Assembly (NCBI RefSeq): GCF_030463565.1
Contig: NC_134643.1
Coordinates: forward strand, 81,837,721 to 81,901,720
From: Pelecanus crispus
Lineage: Eukaryota > Chordata > Aves > Pelecaniformes > Pelecanidae
Direction of reading: 5' to 3'
DNA length: 64,000 nt
The notes beneath the pieces were generated by a model that did no database searches, had not been told where the DNA came from, and was given only the letters and a program-made list of their open reading frames with translations. The position numbers and the translations under genes were made by a program. Below, piece by piece: positions 22,991 to 35,300 of this stretch (position 1 is the first letter of the stretch; each line of letters begins with the position of its first letter).

Positions 22991-25900
22991 CATGCGTAGC
23001 AAGCTCTGCCTCTGTTTGGACACGTATGTATGAAACAAAAGATGGAGAAGGTGGAAGTGAGTTACCTTTGTTTCCCTTCTTCAAAGGAGTTGGGAAATAC
23101 TTGATATATCTCTAGACTGTAAATCTAAGATTCCCTTAGTTTTAAGAACATCCACTGTTTCTGATCACATCGGATGTCCCCAAAGGGGAATGATTTGTGG
23201 GGGAGAGGCAAGAACTTACTCAAAAGTTCAAAATGTTGTTCTTCTCCTTCTGTCTCTTTCTCCAACATCTTTTTCCTATGGAAAAAAAAAATTGAGAGGC
23301 GTTGTATCCTCCTACACATTGGAGGCTGCTGCTTTATTACAAATTTGATTGGTTTCTAAAGCAGGCTTGTTAGCTAGATCTTGGCTCTGAAAAACTATAT
23401 CTGATTCCATTTTAATTACACTAAGACTAGACTCTGTCTGCTAGTGTACACCAGTTCGCCATTAGTTGGGCATGAGCTTATGAAAGTAACTTTTTTTTAA
23501 TTTTCTCTGCTTGAATAACAGCCTGCTATTTAGTGAGGTGCAAATTCTGTGTTTGTGAGTGTGGTTTTCCAGCTGAAGGTTTAGCAGCCCAAAACCCACA
23601 CTTGTCCCTCATCCCCAGTTTGGTTACTCAGGGTCAGTTTTCATGCCAAGAGCGGAGCCAACAGCAAAATAGACCATCTTGAATGGGAATGCGAAAACTA
23701 GCCATCTAAGAAAAGATATTCAGCTGGTTTTCATTTTCCTCTGGCTTGTTAAGGGGGATATTTTTCAGTAGCAGTAGGGGCCAGCATAGGAAATCAGCCA
23801 AATGAGCTGTTTCTTATTTAGTCATTCTTACATTTGTCATCCGCATCAGTTAGATTTTGGGAGCAATCTACTCCTTTTATGGCAGGGATCTGTGGTAACC
23901 TCCTTGCTGGAACGATGGCTTTGGTTTATTCTAAGAGCAGTCAGCAAGGCTGAGCATGGAGCTGTTGCCACTGCTGCTGCCTGGCACAAATTAACAAAGC
24001 TCTACTACTGGCTCAGCCAGTCTTCGTCTTGCTGCCTTTTTTTAATCTGTGATGACTAAACTAGCAGCAGACAAATGCGTGCACTTGGGGTGTGTATAGA
24101 AGCGGAAGGGATGTTGTGAGGGAGGGTGACTGGCCATGCCTTCATTTTACATTAATCGCTCACAAGACATCTTTGTGTTTAGCTGTAGGACCCTCTGGTG
24201 CCAATTTGGGGTGTTCATGTAAAAGACAGAGAGGTTTACTGTTAAACCAAGAAGTGTTGCTTGGGATTTTTCATATTGTATATCTACCCAGGTCAGCATC
24301 ATGCTATCTGTTACATCAGCAAGTTTAATTTTAAAGTGAGCTGATTTCACCGTGTGTTAAGTTTGCAACAGCAGAGTTTAGCCCTGCACAGGTGATGCTG
24401 GGATTTATTTCTAAAGGATGCTGGGAGTGCCCTGCAGCTGCCTTCTGCGCTGTGTTAAAGGGAGCTAGTCCACCGGGGCAGCCGGTGTCAGCACCCAGGA
24501 GCTGCCATCCTGGCCTAACATCACCCTCTGAGAGCCCAGGCTCCAGCAGCGAGTGGGACCTGCCCTGGCTGCCATTCCCTGGAGGAGCTAAAGGCGTCAA
24601 GTTAAAAGATCCCACTGTCCATGTGCACACGTGTTGCACAAAGGAGCTCTGCCCTGGCTCGTGGCCGCAGGGTCCCTTGCTCCAGTGAGTAAGAAGGAGG
24701 CAGAAATGGTAGAAAACAGTCTGGAGCCTTTGCCCAAACCCAAACATTTTACTTGTCTGTTACTTACCTTTGCTTCAGCTCTCAGGGGGCTAGATTTCTT
24801 TCAGCTTTCAGGAAATGCTGACAAATCTAGTACTTCTCCAAAATAGGCTGATGAGGCATATGGAGGCATCCTTGGGTCTTCTCACGGCATCGCATGGTCT
24901 CTCCTCTTTTTAAGCTGCTTCTCCTTTCTCTCCTTCCCACAGGTGAGTAGCGTGCTACTACTACGGATACACACATGTGAGTAGGCAGAAAAGCGGCAGG
25001 TGGACAGAAAGTGGATTGCAGCGAAGCACCATGGGGAATAGCTCAATAGACACCATTGTCTGAAAAGTGGATTTACTGCCTATGACTTGTCTGCTGTAGA
25101 GGCTCACAATCTGGAACAAGTTCAGGGTTAAAAGTTCACAGCTGGGGCGTTGTAGTGTGAGTGAAGGGTGAGAACCAAGCGGAAAACATTAAAGCTGATC
25201 GCCTTTCTTGTTTGTTATCTGCAGCTGCGATGCTCTTGCCAGGGATGGTGTAAACCCCAGAAGCGAGACAGAAATTCTAGCTCTGTTGCATGAGACCTAG
25301 CACTGCAGGTTGTGGGATGGGGTTAGGAGATGTTCTGGGATTGGAGCTACTGTGATCCATCCTAGTCAACCCACAGAGAAGGTTCCTCCTGTGTCCCCTG
25401 ACTTGCTCCACTGCATATCTGCTGCAGCCAAAGCAGAAAGCTTTTCAGTGTGCAGATGCAGAGAAGATGCATTTTCTTGCCTGGGGTGGTAGAAATGATG
25501 AGTTGTAAAAAGATTTCTTGCCAGAGTCAGCATCTTTGCGACTGATATGATCTCTATGCTGACTTTCATGATAGTCTTCCCCTCATCTTTCTACCCCAGG
25601 GTCACTTTTGGCAGATCCATGCCAAACATGGCTCTTATCTTTTCTCTAAGGGGAAGCTCAGATGCTTCCCAGCCAAAGCTAGCATGCTGAAAGGGAAAGC
25701 ATCCCTGGATTCACTGGATGCTGGAGGGAGACGGGACTTTGGTTTTCAGAAGTTAGACACCCAAAGTCTAACTTTCTGTCTGCCACTGCAGTGGTTCTGC
25801 TTTAAATATTCATTACATGCAGCACTGCAATGGAAAATTTGGGTTATGCTTATGCTATCTTCCCTAGAGATCTGAACCTGGATTTTCTTGCATGCCAGCT

Positions 25901-28493
25901 AGCTGTTCTAACCCCTGTCAATGTGGATAATACTACCACTTGGATAATACCACCAGTATTACCCTCTCTGTTCCCCCCAGGCCTGAAATGATATATCCAG
26001 GGAAGCTGCTAGATTGGTCCTGTTTGCTAAACAGGCAAGAGGACAGCCTGTACCAAGAACCTCATCACCGCTCAGACTGAGAGCTCTGCTCATGGCTGGT
26101 GGCAGAAATGCAGGCAAGTATGGGACTACTTTTGTTAAGCAAGGCCTGAAGGAAGTCTTTGGTGATGCCAGTGGTGCCTAAATATTCGGCGTAGGTGCCT
26201 GTAGTGAAATTAAAATCTTTTGGTGGGTCAAGGCTCTAGGACCAGCCAGAGGCAGGGGTATGAACCATACCAGGATACAGGAAAACTACACACATACTCT
26301 GTATTTAAAGTAGCTGTGCGTGCCCAGCTTCAGCTGGCTTGGTTTTTTTTCTTTCATCAAAGTTGTGCATCTTTGTACCTTGGGAAAGGTGCCTTCCTGG
26401 GAGCACCTGGGTTACAAAGATTTTCTGTGGGGTGAGGGATATGGGAATTTCTTCAGGCATTATCAACATGTTAAGCATCAGAGAAAAGGTGAGGGTGACC
26501 TTGTGGCTGACCTTCTCTGGCAAAGCTGTGGAAGGCTGTTAATAGCAGCCAAGTCTTGTGCTTTTCCTTGCCAGCCCCAACATCAAAAAGCCCTGAGTGA
26601 GCACCTCAACCTCTCCCAGAAAAACACTGAAAGATTAACCCCCTCAGGTGGTGTTCTGGGGTTTTCAAAATTGTTGTGGAGACTGGGTGTCATATTGGCC
26701 TTCTGTATTTTATCCTTTCAGGTAAATGCAGATGACTTGGTTACTTTCTCTCCAAAAGTGGAAGAGAGAAAGCTTTTAATGGAAAGCTGAGCTGTCCAAT
26801 CCCACCCACTCCAGGAGCTGGAGACTAAGCAAAATGCTTCTCTGTAGAAATAATTACAACAAAAATGCACTGCACAAACAGGCTGTACGGACAGATGATT
26901 TCCCTGTGGTTTTTCCCAAGCCAGTGCTCACACAAGGAAAGCTCAGCTCTTTCTGCAGGAGTGGGGAGCATTCACCACCACCCCTACATAGCCTGTCCCA
27001 CTTCTTTTAGCTGTTGCGCAGAGAGCTCCCCTTCAGCCACTCGCGGCCTCCTGGTTTGCATCCATCTGTATAAAGGCATTCATCTGCATCCCAGTTTGGG
27101 GTACTCAGGTAAGTGGGACATAATTTATTCCACTTTCACTGTGGCCAGTCCAGGGTACCTCTTGCTGTACCCTTCCACTTCATGGAGAAATCTTTGAAGG
27201 TTGCTGACCAAGAGAGGTCCTGTGCAGTTTCAAGCGATGGTGGTCTAATTGTCCACAGTGAAGTCCTAGATTTAGCCGTAAGAGGACACAAGTTAAAAAA
27301 CCCCAAACCTTAAAGGTTTAAACACCTGACCCCAAGCCTGAAACGCAGGCTGGATACCTAATAGACCTCATAATATCTATTAGATCCTGGGTCCTCCCTG
27401 AAAATGGATTTCTGCCCATGTGAAGCACAGAACGCAAAAGCCCAAAATCTGCTTCTGTTTTCAGCAGCTGTGCCCAGTGGTACCACCCCATGCACCTGCT
27501 CCCTCTTCCCTCGCCATGTCCCTGCAGGTGAAGAGCAGGCGGGGCAGCAGGCCAGCCCTACCAAAGCAAGGAGGAACCTCCTGCTGATTAAGTGAAACTT
27601 GCCCTTAAAACAGTAACAAACAAACAAGTGATGCTGGCGAGCCAGGAACTTGCATGCGCTCTGCCAAGCCTTAGCGTGAAGCGGTGTGTAAAAGTATTAG
27701 CAAGGAATAGGGCAGAGTTCAGCGCTGAGGTCAGCCCTCTGCTTTTAATTAAGGCAAGAAGGAGTCAGGAAAGACAATATCCCATTATTGAGTGGGTAGT
27801 GCCTGTCATGTTAGATGCAGTGTCTGCATTCAATTAAAGGAGGCAAATTAGCCTTTAGTGCCAGAAGAAAAACCAAAATGAGAGCCAGTTTGATGGACCA
27901 AAATTAAATGTGAGACAGGAAGGATTTATCATCCCCACAAAAACGTTTGGAATACACACTGGAAAGAAACTTCAAGAAATCCATGGAAATGCTTTGAAGG
28001 GGAGTGACTCACAATCACTTTGAAGGCTAAGTTTTCTTTTTACTTTTGGCTTTTGAAAAAGGTTTTAAGATTCATAAACTGTATTTTTCTCTAAGTGGGG
28101 GGGGGCTGGGATAACTTTCTTCTCCCTGCTCCCTCAAACACTACTGAGCAAACTGCTTATCCTCTTTGCTTACTACTGGGCCCTTGAAGGGCGATGCTCA
28201 GTGTCCCATCCTGGGCACTCTTTTGTAACCCCAGCAGTGTGAAAAGCAAGCGGGCAGTTACGGGTTGACACTGCCTTCTCTTCTTCTGCTTGGACAGACC
28301 ATAGGACAAAGCATAGGAAAATACGCAGATACATCTGTGTGGATACGTACACCAGGGTCTCTCATACGGGGAAGAGGAGCAGGGGAACCTGCAAAATACT
28401 GTAGTTACCAGCATTAAATAGCCTCCTTGCCCCACCACTACTAATGTTTTTCAAAAGAAAGGGTTGGAAAGTATCATATTATTTTACCTACAG
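22991..28493. other. region between BCL2L14 and the unnamed exon pair
   Basis: No certain gene. Two strong acceptors followed by short open frames on the plus strand (25225 and 26722) are noted as findings. A pair of near-identical 17-18 base units (ggataatac-tacca type) lies at about 25926-25960. A G run is at 28098-28106. Confidence 0.4.
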
Positions 28494-28621
28494 ATAGTGA
28501 CTCAGGTACGGCAAGCTGAAAGCTACTACAGGAACAAATTTGCTGCTAATACTATGTATCTGAGTTTGCAGTTCATTCATGAGGATTTGGTACGGACATT
28601 ATCAAGCATCTCAGCTCAAAA
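28494..28621 (+). CDS. unrecognised protein, internal exon A (candidate)
   Basis: A 128-base segment. The acceptor is tattttacctacag and the donor a consensus AAAA/gtaagt. The frame starting at the exon edge is open for 42 codons plus two bases. It includes YYRNKFAANTMYLSLQF and then HEDLVRTLSS, an amphipathic, probably helical composition. The two leftover bases join the first base of the segment at 29381 to form Asn, and the frame continues there. I do not recognise the family. The exon begins at a codon boundary, so a preceding phase-0 exon is needed. I could not find one with confidence, although BCL2L14 exons ending at 19550 and 20850 have that phase. Domain and function unknown. Confidence 0.55.
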
Positions 28622-29380
28622 GTAAGTCGGCTAATTACTTTCTGGCCTCGGGGTCCCTCTTTCTAGCAGCCCAGGAATGAGTGAAGGATGGCTTTCTCAC
28701 AGCTATTGCAGTGTTGAGTATTTTGCTGTAGTTGTTCCCAAGAAGGATGGGCTGTCAGCTTCTTTGTGCACACACCAAAATAAAAATATACAAAACCCCA
28801 AAAATCCAGTATCTGTGTTTTTTCCTGAAAAAACTGCAATGAAAACAAGTGGAGGCCGTTGTAATTACAAATAGGGTATTGAGCTCTTCTAGATATATAA
28901 AAATATATATTTTATACATATATAGATAATATATTATAAACCCACAGCAATGTAAAAGATACAGCAGATCACTGATCCTATTCTGTGTGGAAGGAACTGA
29001 TGTAGAAATCATTAAACATAAAACTAACATCACAGTTGCAATACAGCAGAAACAGATAGAGGGAGAGGAGTAGATTCTTAGTCTTGATGCTGCATGCAAA
29101 ATTCATTTCCTTCTAAGGACTTTTAGACTTAAAAGTAGCAAAGCACCTTTGGGCAGAAGGAGGGATCTTCATGTTTAATATGATCCTTGCAGTGCTTTTT
29201 TATTTTCCCCCAAACTTTTCTATGTCACAAAATAACACAGGAATATAAGTGGCCAGGGATCGTTTCAAATATGAAGCGGTCTCACGCAGCTATGCAATAA
29301 AGAAGCGCACCTTGCCAAAAACAAAACAAAAAAATAACCCAAACCCTTCTCTCTGAAACAATCTTTTTCATGACTTACAG
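28622..29380 (+). other. intron of the candidate unnamed gene
   Basis: gtaagt to a pyrimidine-rich ...tgacttacag. Contains an AT-rich dinucleotide-like tract at about 28891-28939. Confidence 0.5.
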
Positions 29381-29525
29381 TTGGCTCCCAGCAGCATACC
29401 AGAGTCAGGAGACCAAATCCACTGAGTACCTGCTTACAGCAACGGCAGCTAATCGTGCACAATGGCAAGACAAATGCCAAGTAAATTGGAAACAAATGTT
29501 GGAGAAATCCTGCAGTAAATGGTGA
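29381..29525 (+). CDS. unrecognised protein, last exon B (candidate)
   Basis: After the acceptor (tttttcatgacttacag), one base completes an Asn codon from exon A. Then 47 codons stay open to TGA at 29523-29525. Residues include WLPAAYQSQETKSTEYLL, TATAANRAQW and the C-terminal NWKQMLEKSCSKW. The composition (Gln, Ala, Lys, Trp) is protein-like and not what AT-rich intergenic DNA usually gives. Exons A and B together encode 90 residues. I saw no canonical AATAAA in the next kilobase, which is a weakness. It could be the tail of an uncharacterised helical protein or a decayed exon. Confidence 0.55.
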
Positions 29526-30149
29526 ATCTGAATCACCCAAGACGTCTTAGCTCTACAAGTGGTTTGCCCATTGTCTTTTACAGTTATGGAAAGACATCAG
29601 TTTTATTACAAACATAAAATTAGCTCAAGGAAACGAACAGTTGGGTCATGAGGATTACATCTCTTGTCTGTCTTTTTGGTCCTCTCATTTTGGAGCCATC
29701 TAAAGCTGAAGGATGATTCAAACATCAAACGAGAAGAGAAAAAAAATACTCATGTGGTAGAAGGAGCCAAGTATCCTAAAGCAGCAAAAACCCTAGCTCT
29801 CCCTTTCCCACCCGTTCCCATAGCCCCTGTGCCCACTGACAGACCTAGGTTTTCTACAAAGATCTGGAAAAAACAAGAATAAGTCTTCCTTACCTTGTGC
29901 CAGTCACCAAATAACTTTCCCTCAGACTCTGGCTTTATGACTAGCCCATAATTCTATCTAACTTTTGACTTCTGAGCATTTTTTGTCTCTTTCGAGGGGA
30001 AAGAGGGATGCCGACAGAGGTGACAACTGGTATCTCTTCGCCTCCTTCAAAATCTGAAGGAACACATCTTTCCTACTCAATTACTCAAGTTTAACCAACA
30101 TCAGCTCTTTTCCCCAGCTGTTCAGGAAACCCCAGGATGCGGGGATGTA
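29526..30149. other. intergenic or 3' UTR of the candidate gene
   Basis: No repeat or other gene recognised. It could be the untranslated end of the exon pair just upstream, but no canonical poly(A) signal was seen. Confidence 0.35.
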
Positions 30150-30600
30150 GGAATGCCTGCAGAGAAGCGGTGCTGGGCTTCCCACTCCGTCAGGAAACCG
30201 ATGAGCGGCCCCTCGCACGTGCGCTTCTCTTCCCACGCGCCTCACCACTGCCCCGGCTCCTCTCCCTGGGAGGCAGCATTTGCTGCCCTTCCCCATCACC
30301 ACTGCCTCAACCTCTGTGCCCATCTCCCCTCAGCCACCTCCTTCCCGCCCCGCTCCTCACACGTGCGAACACCAGAGCCCACCCGCCCCGAGGGGGCACA
30401 GGCGGAGCTCCGTGCTCACCCACCACGTGAAGCTGAGCAGGCTGCCGAGGAGCTCCTCGGCACCAGCCGCCGCCAGCCCCTGTGCACAGCCCCGCACTGG
30501 ATGCTGGGCCAAAACCAAGGGGGACAAGGCGGGGGACCGGGGGTTTTGGAGAGGCGGATGCAACACAGAGCCAGCGTGGAGAGAACGTATGGGCATCGTG
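30150..30600. promoter_or_regulatory. GC-rich, CpG-containing block
   Basis: C-rich DNA with many CpGs, such as ctcgcacgtgcgcttc near 30210 and cacacgtgcgaac near 30360, each with an E-box-like cacgtg. It stands out from its AT-rich surroundings. Overlapping frames of 97-160 codons here reflect composition. It could be a promoter or enhancer between the convergent genes. Confidence 0.4.
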
Positions 30601-32310
30601 CTAGAAGGACAGGAGAGAGAAGTATATTCTTTTAAAAAAAAAAAAAATTAGCCTTCATTATTAGTGCTGCTGGTGGAACAACTTTTTATTAGAAGCATCT
30701 GAAAGTGGTTATCTTCCGTAAAGTAATTCATTCCTAACAGCTGTGCTTCAGAACAACAGCCCACGTTAAGCCATCCGCACAGCAATGCTGCAGCCACAGG
30801 GTTTCTCAAAACAGTCGCAGGATGGAAAGAAGAAAGTAGCATTGAGGGAGGAATCACTGCCTCCAGCAAACAGAGCATGCCTGAAAAACATAAATTTAGG
30901 AAAAATACACCAATGTAATTTTTTTTTTTTTTAAGCACCTATTGTCTCGTGAGCTGTTTTAAACAAAAGTTCATCTACATACTCTCCTTCTGTCCACAGT
31001 AGGGGTCATTTTCTGATCTTTGCTTCCTTGACTTTTCAGCGCAAGGCATGTTTGCCTACAATCTGGATCTTTATCTGCAGGATTCACCTGCTGCTCGCTT
31101 CCCACCTGAAGTCAAATCGGCATGTCAGTAACACCATGCTCATTTCCGCAGCATCCAAATGCGATTTCACAGCGAGGACAATGGCGGCCTCCGGTAGGAA
31201 ACGAGCCGCAAAAGCGTATTAAATGCCCTTGGAGGCCAAGGTCTGGTCTTCATTAGGCACTCCACGTAACGAGAGCCAGGGGAGGTGCAAGACAGGAAAG
31301 AGGCCGTACACAGGCGCAGCTCACAGGAGATTTTTATAATGCTTTCCGCAAGCATCAGCGAGCATACGGGAGGGCGAAGGGCTTGTGGCACAGCGGGGCG
31401 TCTCAGCCGATCCCTGGTGCATCGCCCCTATCGCAATCTCCTCCTCCAGCTCGCCTGCTGCCCTACGGCTGGCCCCAAACCCTGGCAAATGACAACTCTT
31501 GCCAGCACGATAGTGCCTCGCTGCCGAAAAACACAGTCAGGGCATTGCACAAGAGGGATTACCCCCACCAAGAAGCCCTTACGGTCCACACGAAGCAGTC
31601 CAGAGCCACCACATTTTCTGCCCCATCAAGCCACAATACTGATTTCTGTACTGTTGTTCCGCTCTTCGGGACAAAAGCGGTGTGGCTGGCTGCTTGTGAG
31701 CCAAATCAAGGAAGGCGTGAGCAGAAAACAGCTTATCAAACCATGTTATTGCCACCGGCTCCCTCAGCCACGAAGCGCTGCCTTTCCCTGCTCCCCTCCC
31801 CACTGGTACCTTTGCCAGGTGAGGGAGGGGAAGCAGCACCATGGGGGTTTCTCCGGCTTCACTTTGGAAGAGCCGCTTTATTTCAAGGGTGTTTTCACCT
31901 CCCACTTTAAAGACCAAATGGAGGCAGGGAGAAACTGAGCATGTCTCCAAGGTCACAAAATCAGCAAATGGCTCACACCGGCCAGAGTCTCTGCAAGGCT
32001 TTATCCCGTGCTGGACCTGGGCAGCCCTGGCATCTTCCTCTCCCACGGAGCTGGTGACTCTCCTTTCCTCTCTTTATTGCCATCACTTTTTTTCCACTTC
32101 ATTCTGCTGTCTCAGGTTCTATGCTCAGACCAATGCCCAGCCTTGGCTCTCGCCATTGTTCTCATCCCAGTCTCATGCCTGCCATGTCACCCAGAAAAAA
32201 AACAATTGCATACAATGAAAAGACGTTGTCATCTGGAGCAATTTATTGATATGACCCTTACCCGGCCTCACCTCATCCATACTTTTCCATTTGTTATGCC
32301 GTAATATGCC
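30601..32310. other. intergenic, moderately GC-rich, several long frames
   Basis: It holds A/T runs (30635-30648 and 30920-30933), a YY1-like word (acaatggcggcc, about 31178) and three overlapping frames over 150 codons at 31285-32046 on both strands. None has a recognisable motif. I do not call genes. Confidence 0.4.
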
Positions 32311-32381
32311 TGCCCATGGCAGGGGGGATGGGCTAGATGATCTTTAAGGTCCATTCCGAACCAAACCATTCTGTGATTCCA
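32311..32381 (+). mobile_element. CR1 LINE 3'-end fragment
   Basis: A short CR1 tail on the plus strand: cccatggcaggggggatggg, then ctagatgatctttaaggtcc, and an end near ctgtgattcc. Only the last 70 bases of the element remain. Confidence 0.9.
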
Positions 32382-35300
32382 GTTTTCTGCAAGTAATATT
32401 AGGCAGAAAGCAGCTGTGTGAACCACTTAGCAGCCACCTAGCAGAAAGTGCAGGTGGATTTCACACATTATAATAGAGCTAGAGGACTAAAGTTATTTAA
32501 GAAGGTTTCTCAACTGGTTTATTTTTTGTTTGCTTTAAAAGGGAACCAACCTGGGAAAAAGCTGGGAGGCAATCTGCTATGGGTGTGAATGCAAGGGAAT
32601 GCTCTCGGCTACTTCAGCATATCCCTTCTTCCCCCCCCAACCCTGTATTGAGATGTGGAGGCAGAAAGGGGGGTGTTTATATGTCCTGTTCTCCCACATT
32701 CGTTCTTTCCTCCCTGCTAGAGTACTGGGGGGTGTAGATGGGGTGGTAGGAGAGGCCTCTCAAATTGTCTCCTCTGCTCCCGCCTTAATCGATCTTGTCT
32801 GGCCCCACAAGAATCAGGCCCCTTAATGATTATTTCATTCCTAGCACAGACGGGGCGCAGGAAACACAGGACACTCTGCTTTTGTGCCAGACTCCTCTGG
32901 CTCTTCGCCCTGAACTGCCCAAACTGTTCCTTTTCTCCACCCTTGCCAGGTTATTCCCCCTGCTGTCCCTGCCATGCCAACCAGGCACGTTGTTCTTATG
33001 GCAACGCTGAGGAGCAATTGCTGTGCTCCTGAGCAACTTCAGAGAGCCACCTGTAACATTAGCCTTTCTTCATATCGCCACACGCTTCCAGGTCCCTTCT
33101 TAGCATATGGCCTGTGTCCTTTATTCACTACTTTTTAATGCTCTACTTTCCCCATTCCCCGCCACACACATCCTCAGAGAGGAACGAGGAGCCTGGAGCA
33201 CAAACGCTACATCCTCATTGCACCTCTCCTCTCTCCCCACAGTCCTTCCAGCCACATCAGTCCTCTCTGTCCATCTCAGATACGCAACATGTTCTCACTA
33301 CACTTTCCCTGCATGGGGAACTGGCCCAGGAAACCAGGAGCAGCTCTAACAGCACCTGAGCTGCAGGTGAAGACTTCTGGGCTTTCCTGCTGGCACAGCT
33401 GGGGTGCTTCACCACAGGCTGCCGGCACCCCAGCGGCCATCAGAGCTGCCCATAGCCCTTTGTTCAGCAAACCACCAGCAGGGATCATCAGTTGCTTGAA
33501 ACATGTTGCTCAGGGCGATGCAGGGGGAGCTTGGTGGTGGGTCACTTAGTCATTCCTCTCCAGCCAAGCGGTCTGTGGGTTAAGGCGTTTATTTGGTTTC
33601 TTAGCAAGGAGACAGGGCTAAGAATTTTGGCAACGCTGACAAATAGAAAACACTTACCACATGAAATCATTCCATCTCCTCAGACCCAAACGATGTTCTT
33701 TACGCCTCGTCAGAGAAGTAGACTTTGTAGTTCCTGCAGAGCATTCCCCCTAAACTCATGAAGAAGGTTATTTTGCTGTGAAAGCAAAGCTGTGTTAAGC
33801 TCACTGCTGTGCCACACCAAGCCAGGTAACCCAAGCATCAGACCTTTCCTACTAAGCAGCTTCTTTACACAACAGAGGGTGCAAGCCGGAGAGGGCCAGC
33901 AGCTCCCAATCTTTCCTATGAACAGGGAGTTTGCATTTAGCTGCCATCATAGATCTTGTGGTGAACAAGGGCAAGGTAAAGCTTATTTACCCAGACATGC
34001 AGTTTCTACAGGATAAATGAGTCTTTTGTTATTGTTTTACTTTTTTAAAAGTCACTATGCCCAGCAACATACATCTTATGTTCCCAACCTGATGCACCAG
34101 GAAAAGGTATGCAGGAATAGCTGCCACACACAGCAGGTTTGATACAAGGCAAAACTTCCCCTTGTCAGGTGCCTGCTTTGCAGTTGGCAGTTCTACCAAA
34201 CATGCCTTGATTCCCATGCAGACTTTACTCAGCTAGGTACAAAATCTCCTCTGTGAAAACAGGTTAAACATGTTCAGCAGTTCCCCTCCAGGAACAAACC
34301 TGCGATTTTGCATTCTCATCTTCTTAGGAAAGTGCTGCCAATTACTGGAGGATAAAAAAAAAAAAAAAAAACACCCCAAAAACCCAACACCCAAACCCCC
34401 CTCATCTTTTATACTCTTAACGAAGCCGCCTTCCCCCTACCAAAACAAAGATGCAGTGTGTTATCTCTCCTGTAGTACAAAACCAATGGCAGGATTCCAG
34501 TGCTTGCAGTTGCCGCTGCTCACGTGCACATGTGCAATGGAAGACACAGAATCAGGTAAAGGAAATAAATTCTTTTCAGACTTCCAAGTGGTCTTTTCTC
34601 AGGCAGGGAGTATTTTTTTAAATGATGGCAAATACTCCAGTGTCCCCTACTATGTCTGCTGTCCCTTGGTGCCTGGTTAAACAAGATTTCAGCAGCTCTG
34701 CCATCTCTGGAGGCCTTGATAACTGGCACAGATAGGACACATGGCGGAGCTGCAGCTGAAACACAACTTACTTCTGTTTTCTGAGCTACAGTCTCCCTCT
34801 ATTACTTTTTTCAAGATTTAACTCAAATGGCTCATCGATATGGCTGATACTGCTCTTTTTGGTATCCGTCCATAGCACCTCTCTGGTATGCACTTTGAAG
34901 AACTGCATTTGAGATGCACCCTGATGCTTAATGGCTATATCTGGAAAAGACCAAGATTCAGGGAATCCAAAACAACATGAATGCTACACACAAACTTCTA
35001 CCAATATAACAACTGCACAGACTCAGTAGAAAGGTAGCCACCATTGTTTAAAAAAAAAAAAAAAAAGCTGGTGAGCCTTCTGTAGCCCAGCAGCTATTCA
35101 AAACTAGCATTTTTAGAGAAAAACGCAGCGCCCAGCAGCTCCAGACTAATAGCTCATTTTCCAAGGTATAATAAATACAGCAGCTTGAAATAAAGTAAGC
35201 ATGGCACACCAGCTGAGAATGAGTAGCATTTATTTTTACAACATTTTGTGAGACTGATAAATGTAGGCCCTGTTTTACTGATATAGGCAGTGATATGTGG

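Noticed and set aside
26092-26181. Short plus frame MAGGRNAGKYGTTFV... considered as a first exon of the unnamed gene
   Set aside because: Only 29 codons with a weak internal donor (caagtatgg), and no phase-0 link to 28494 could be shown.
29265-29540. 91-codon minus-strand frame overlapping candidate exon B
   Set aside because: The plus-strand frame has splice sites and a phase-matched partner, while the minus frame has neither.
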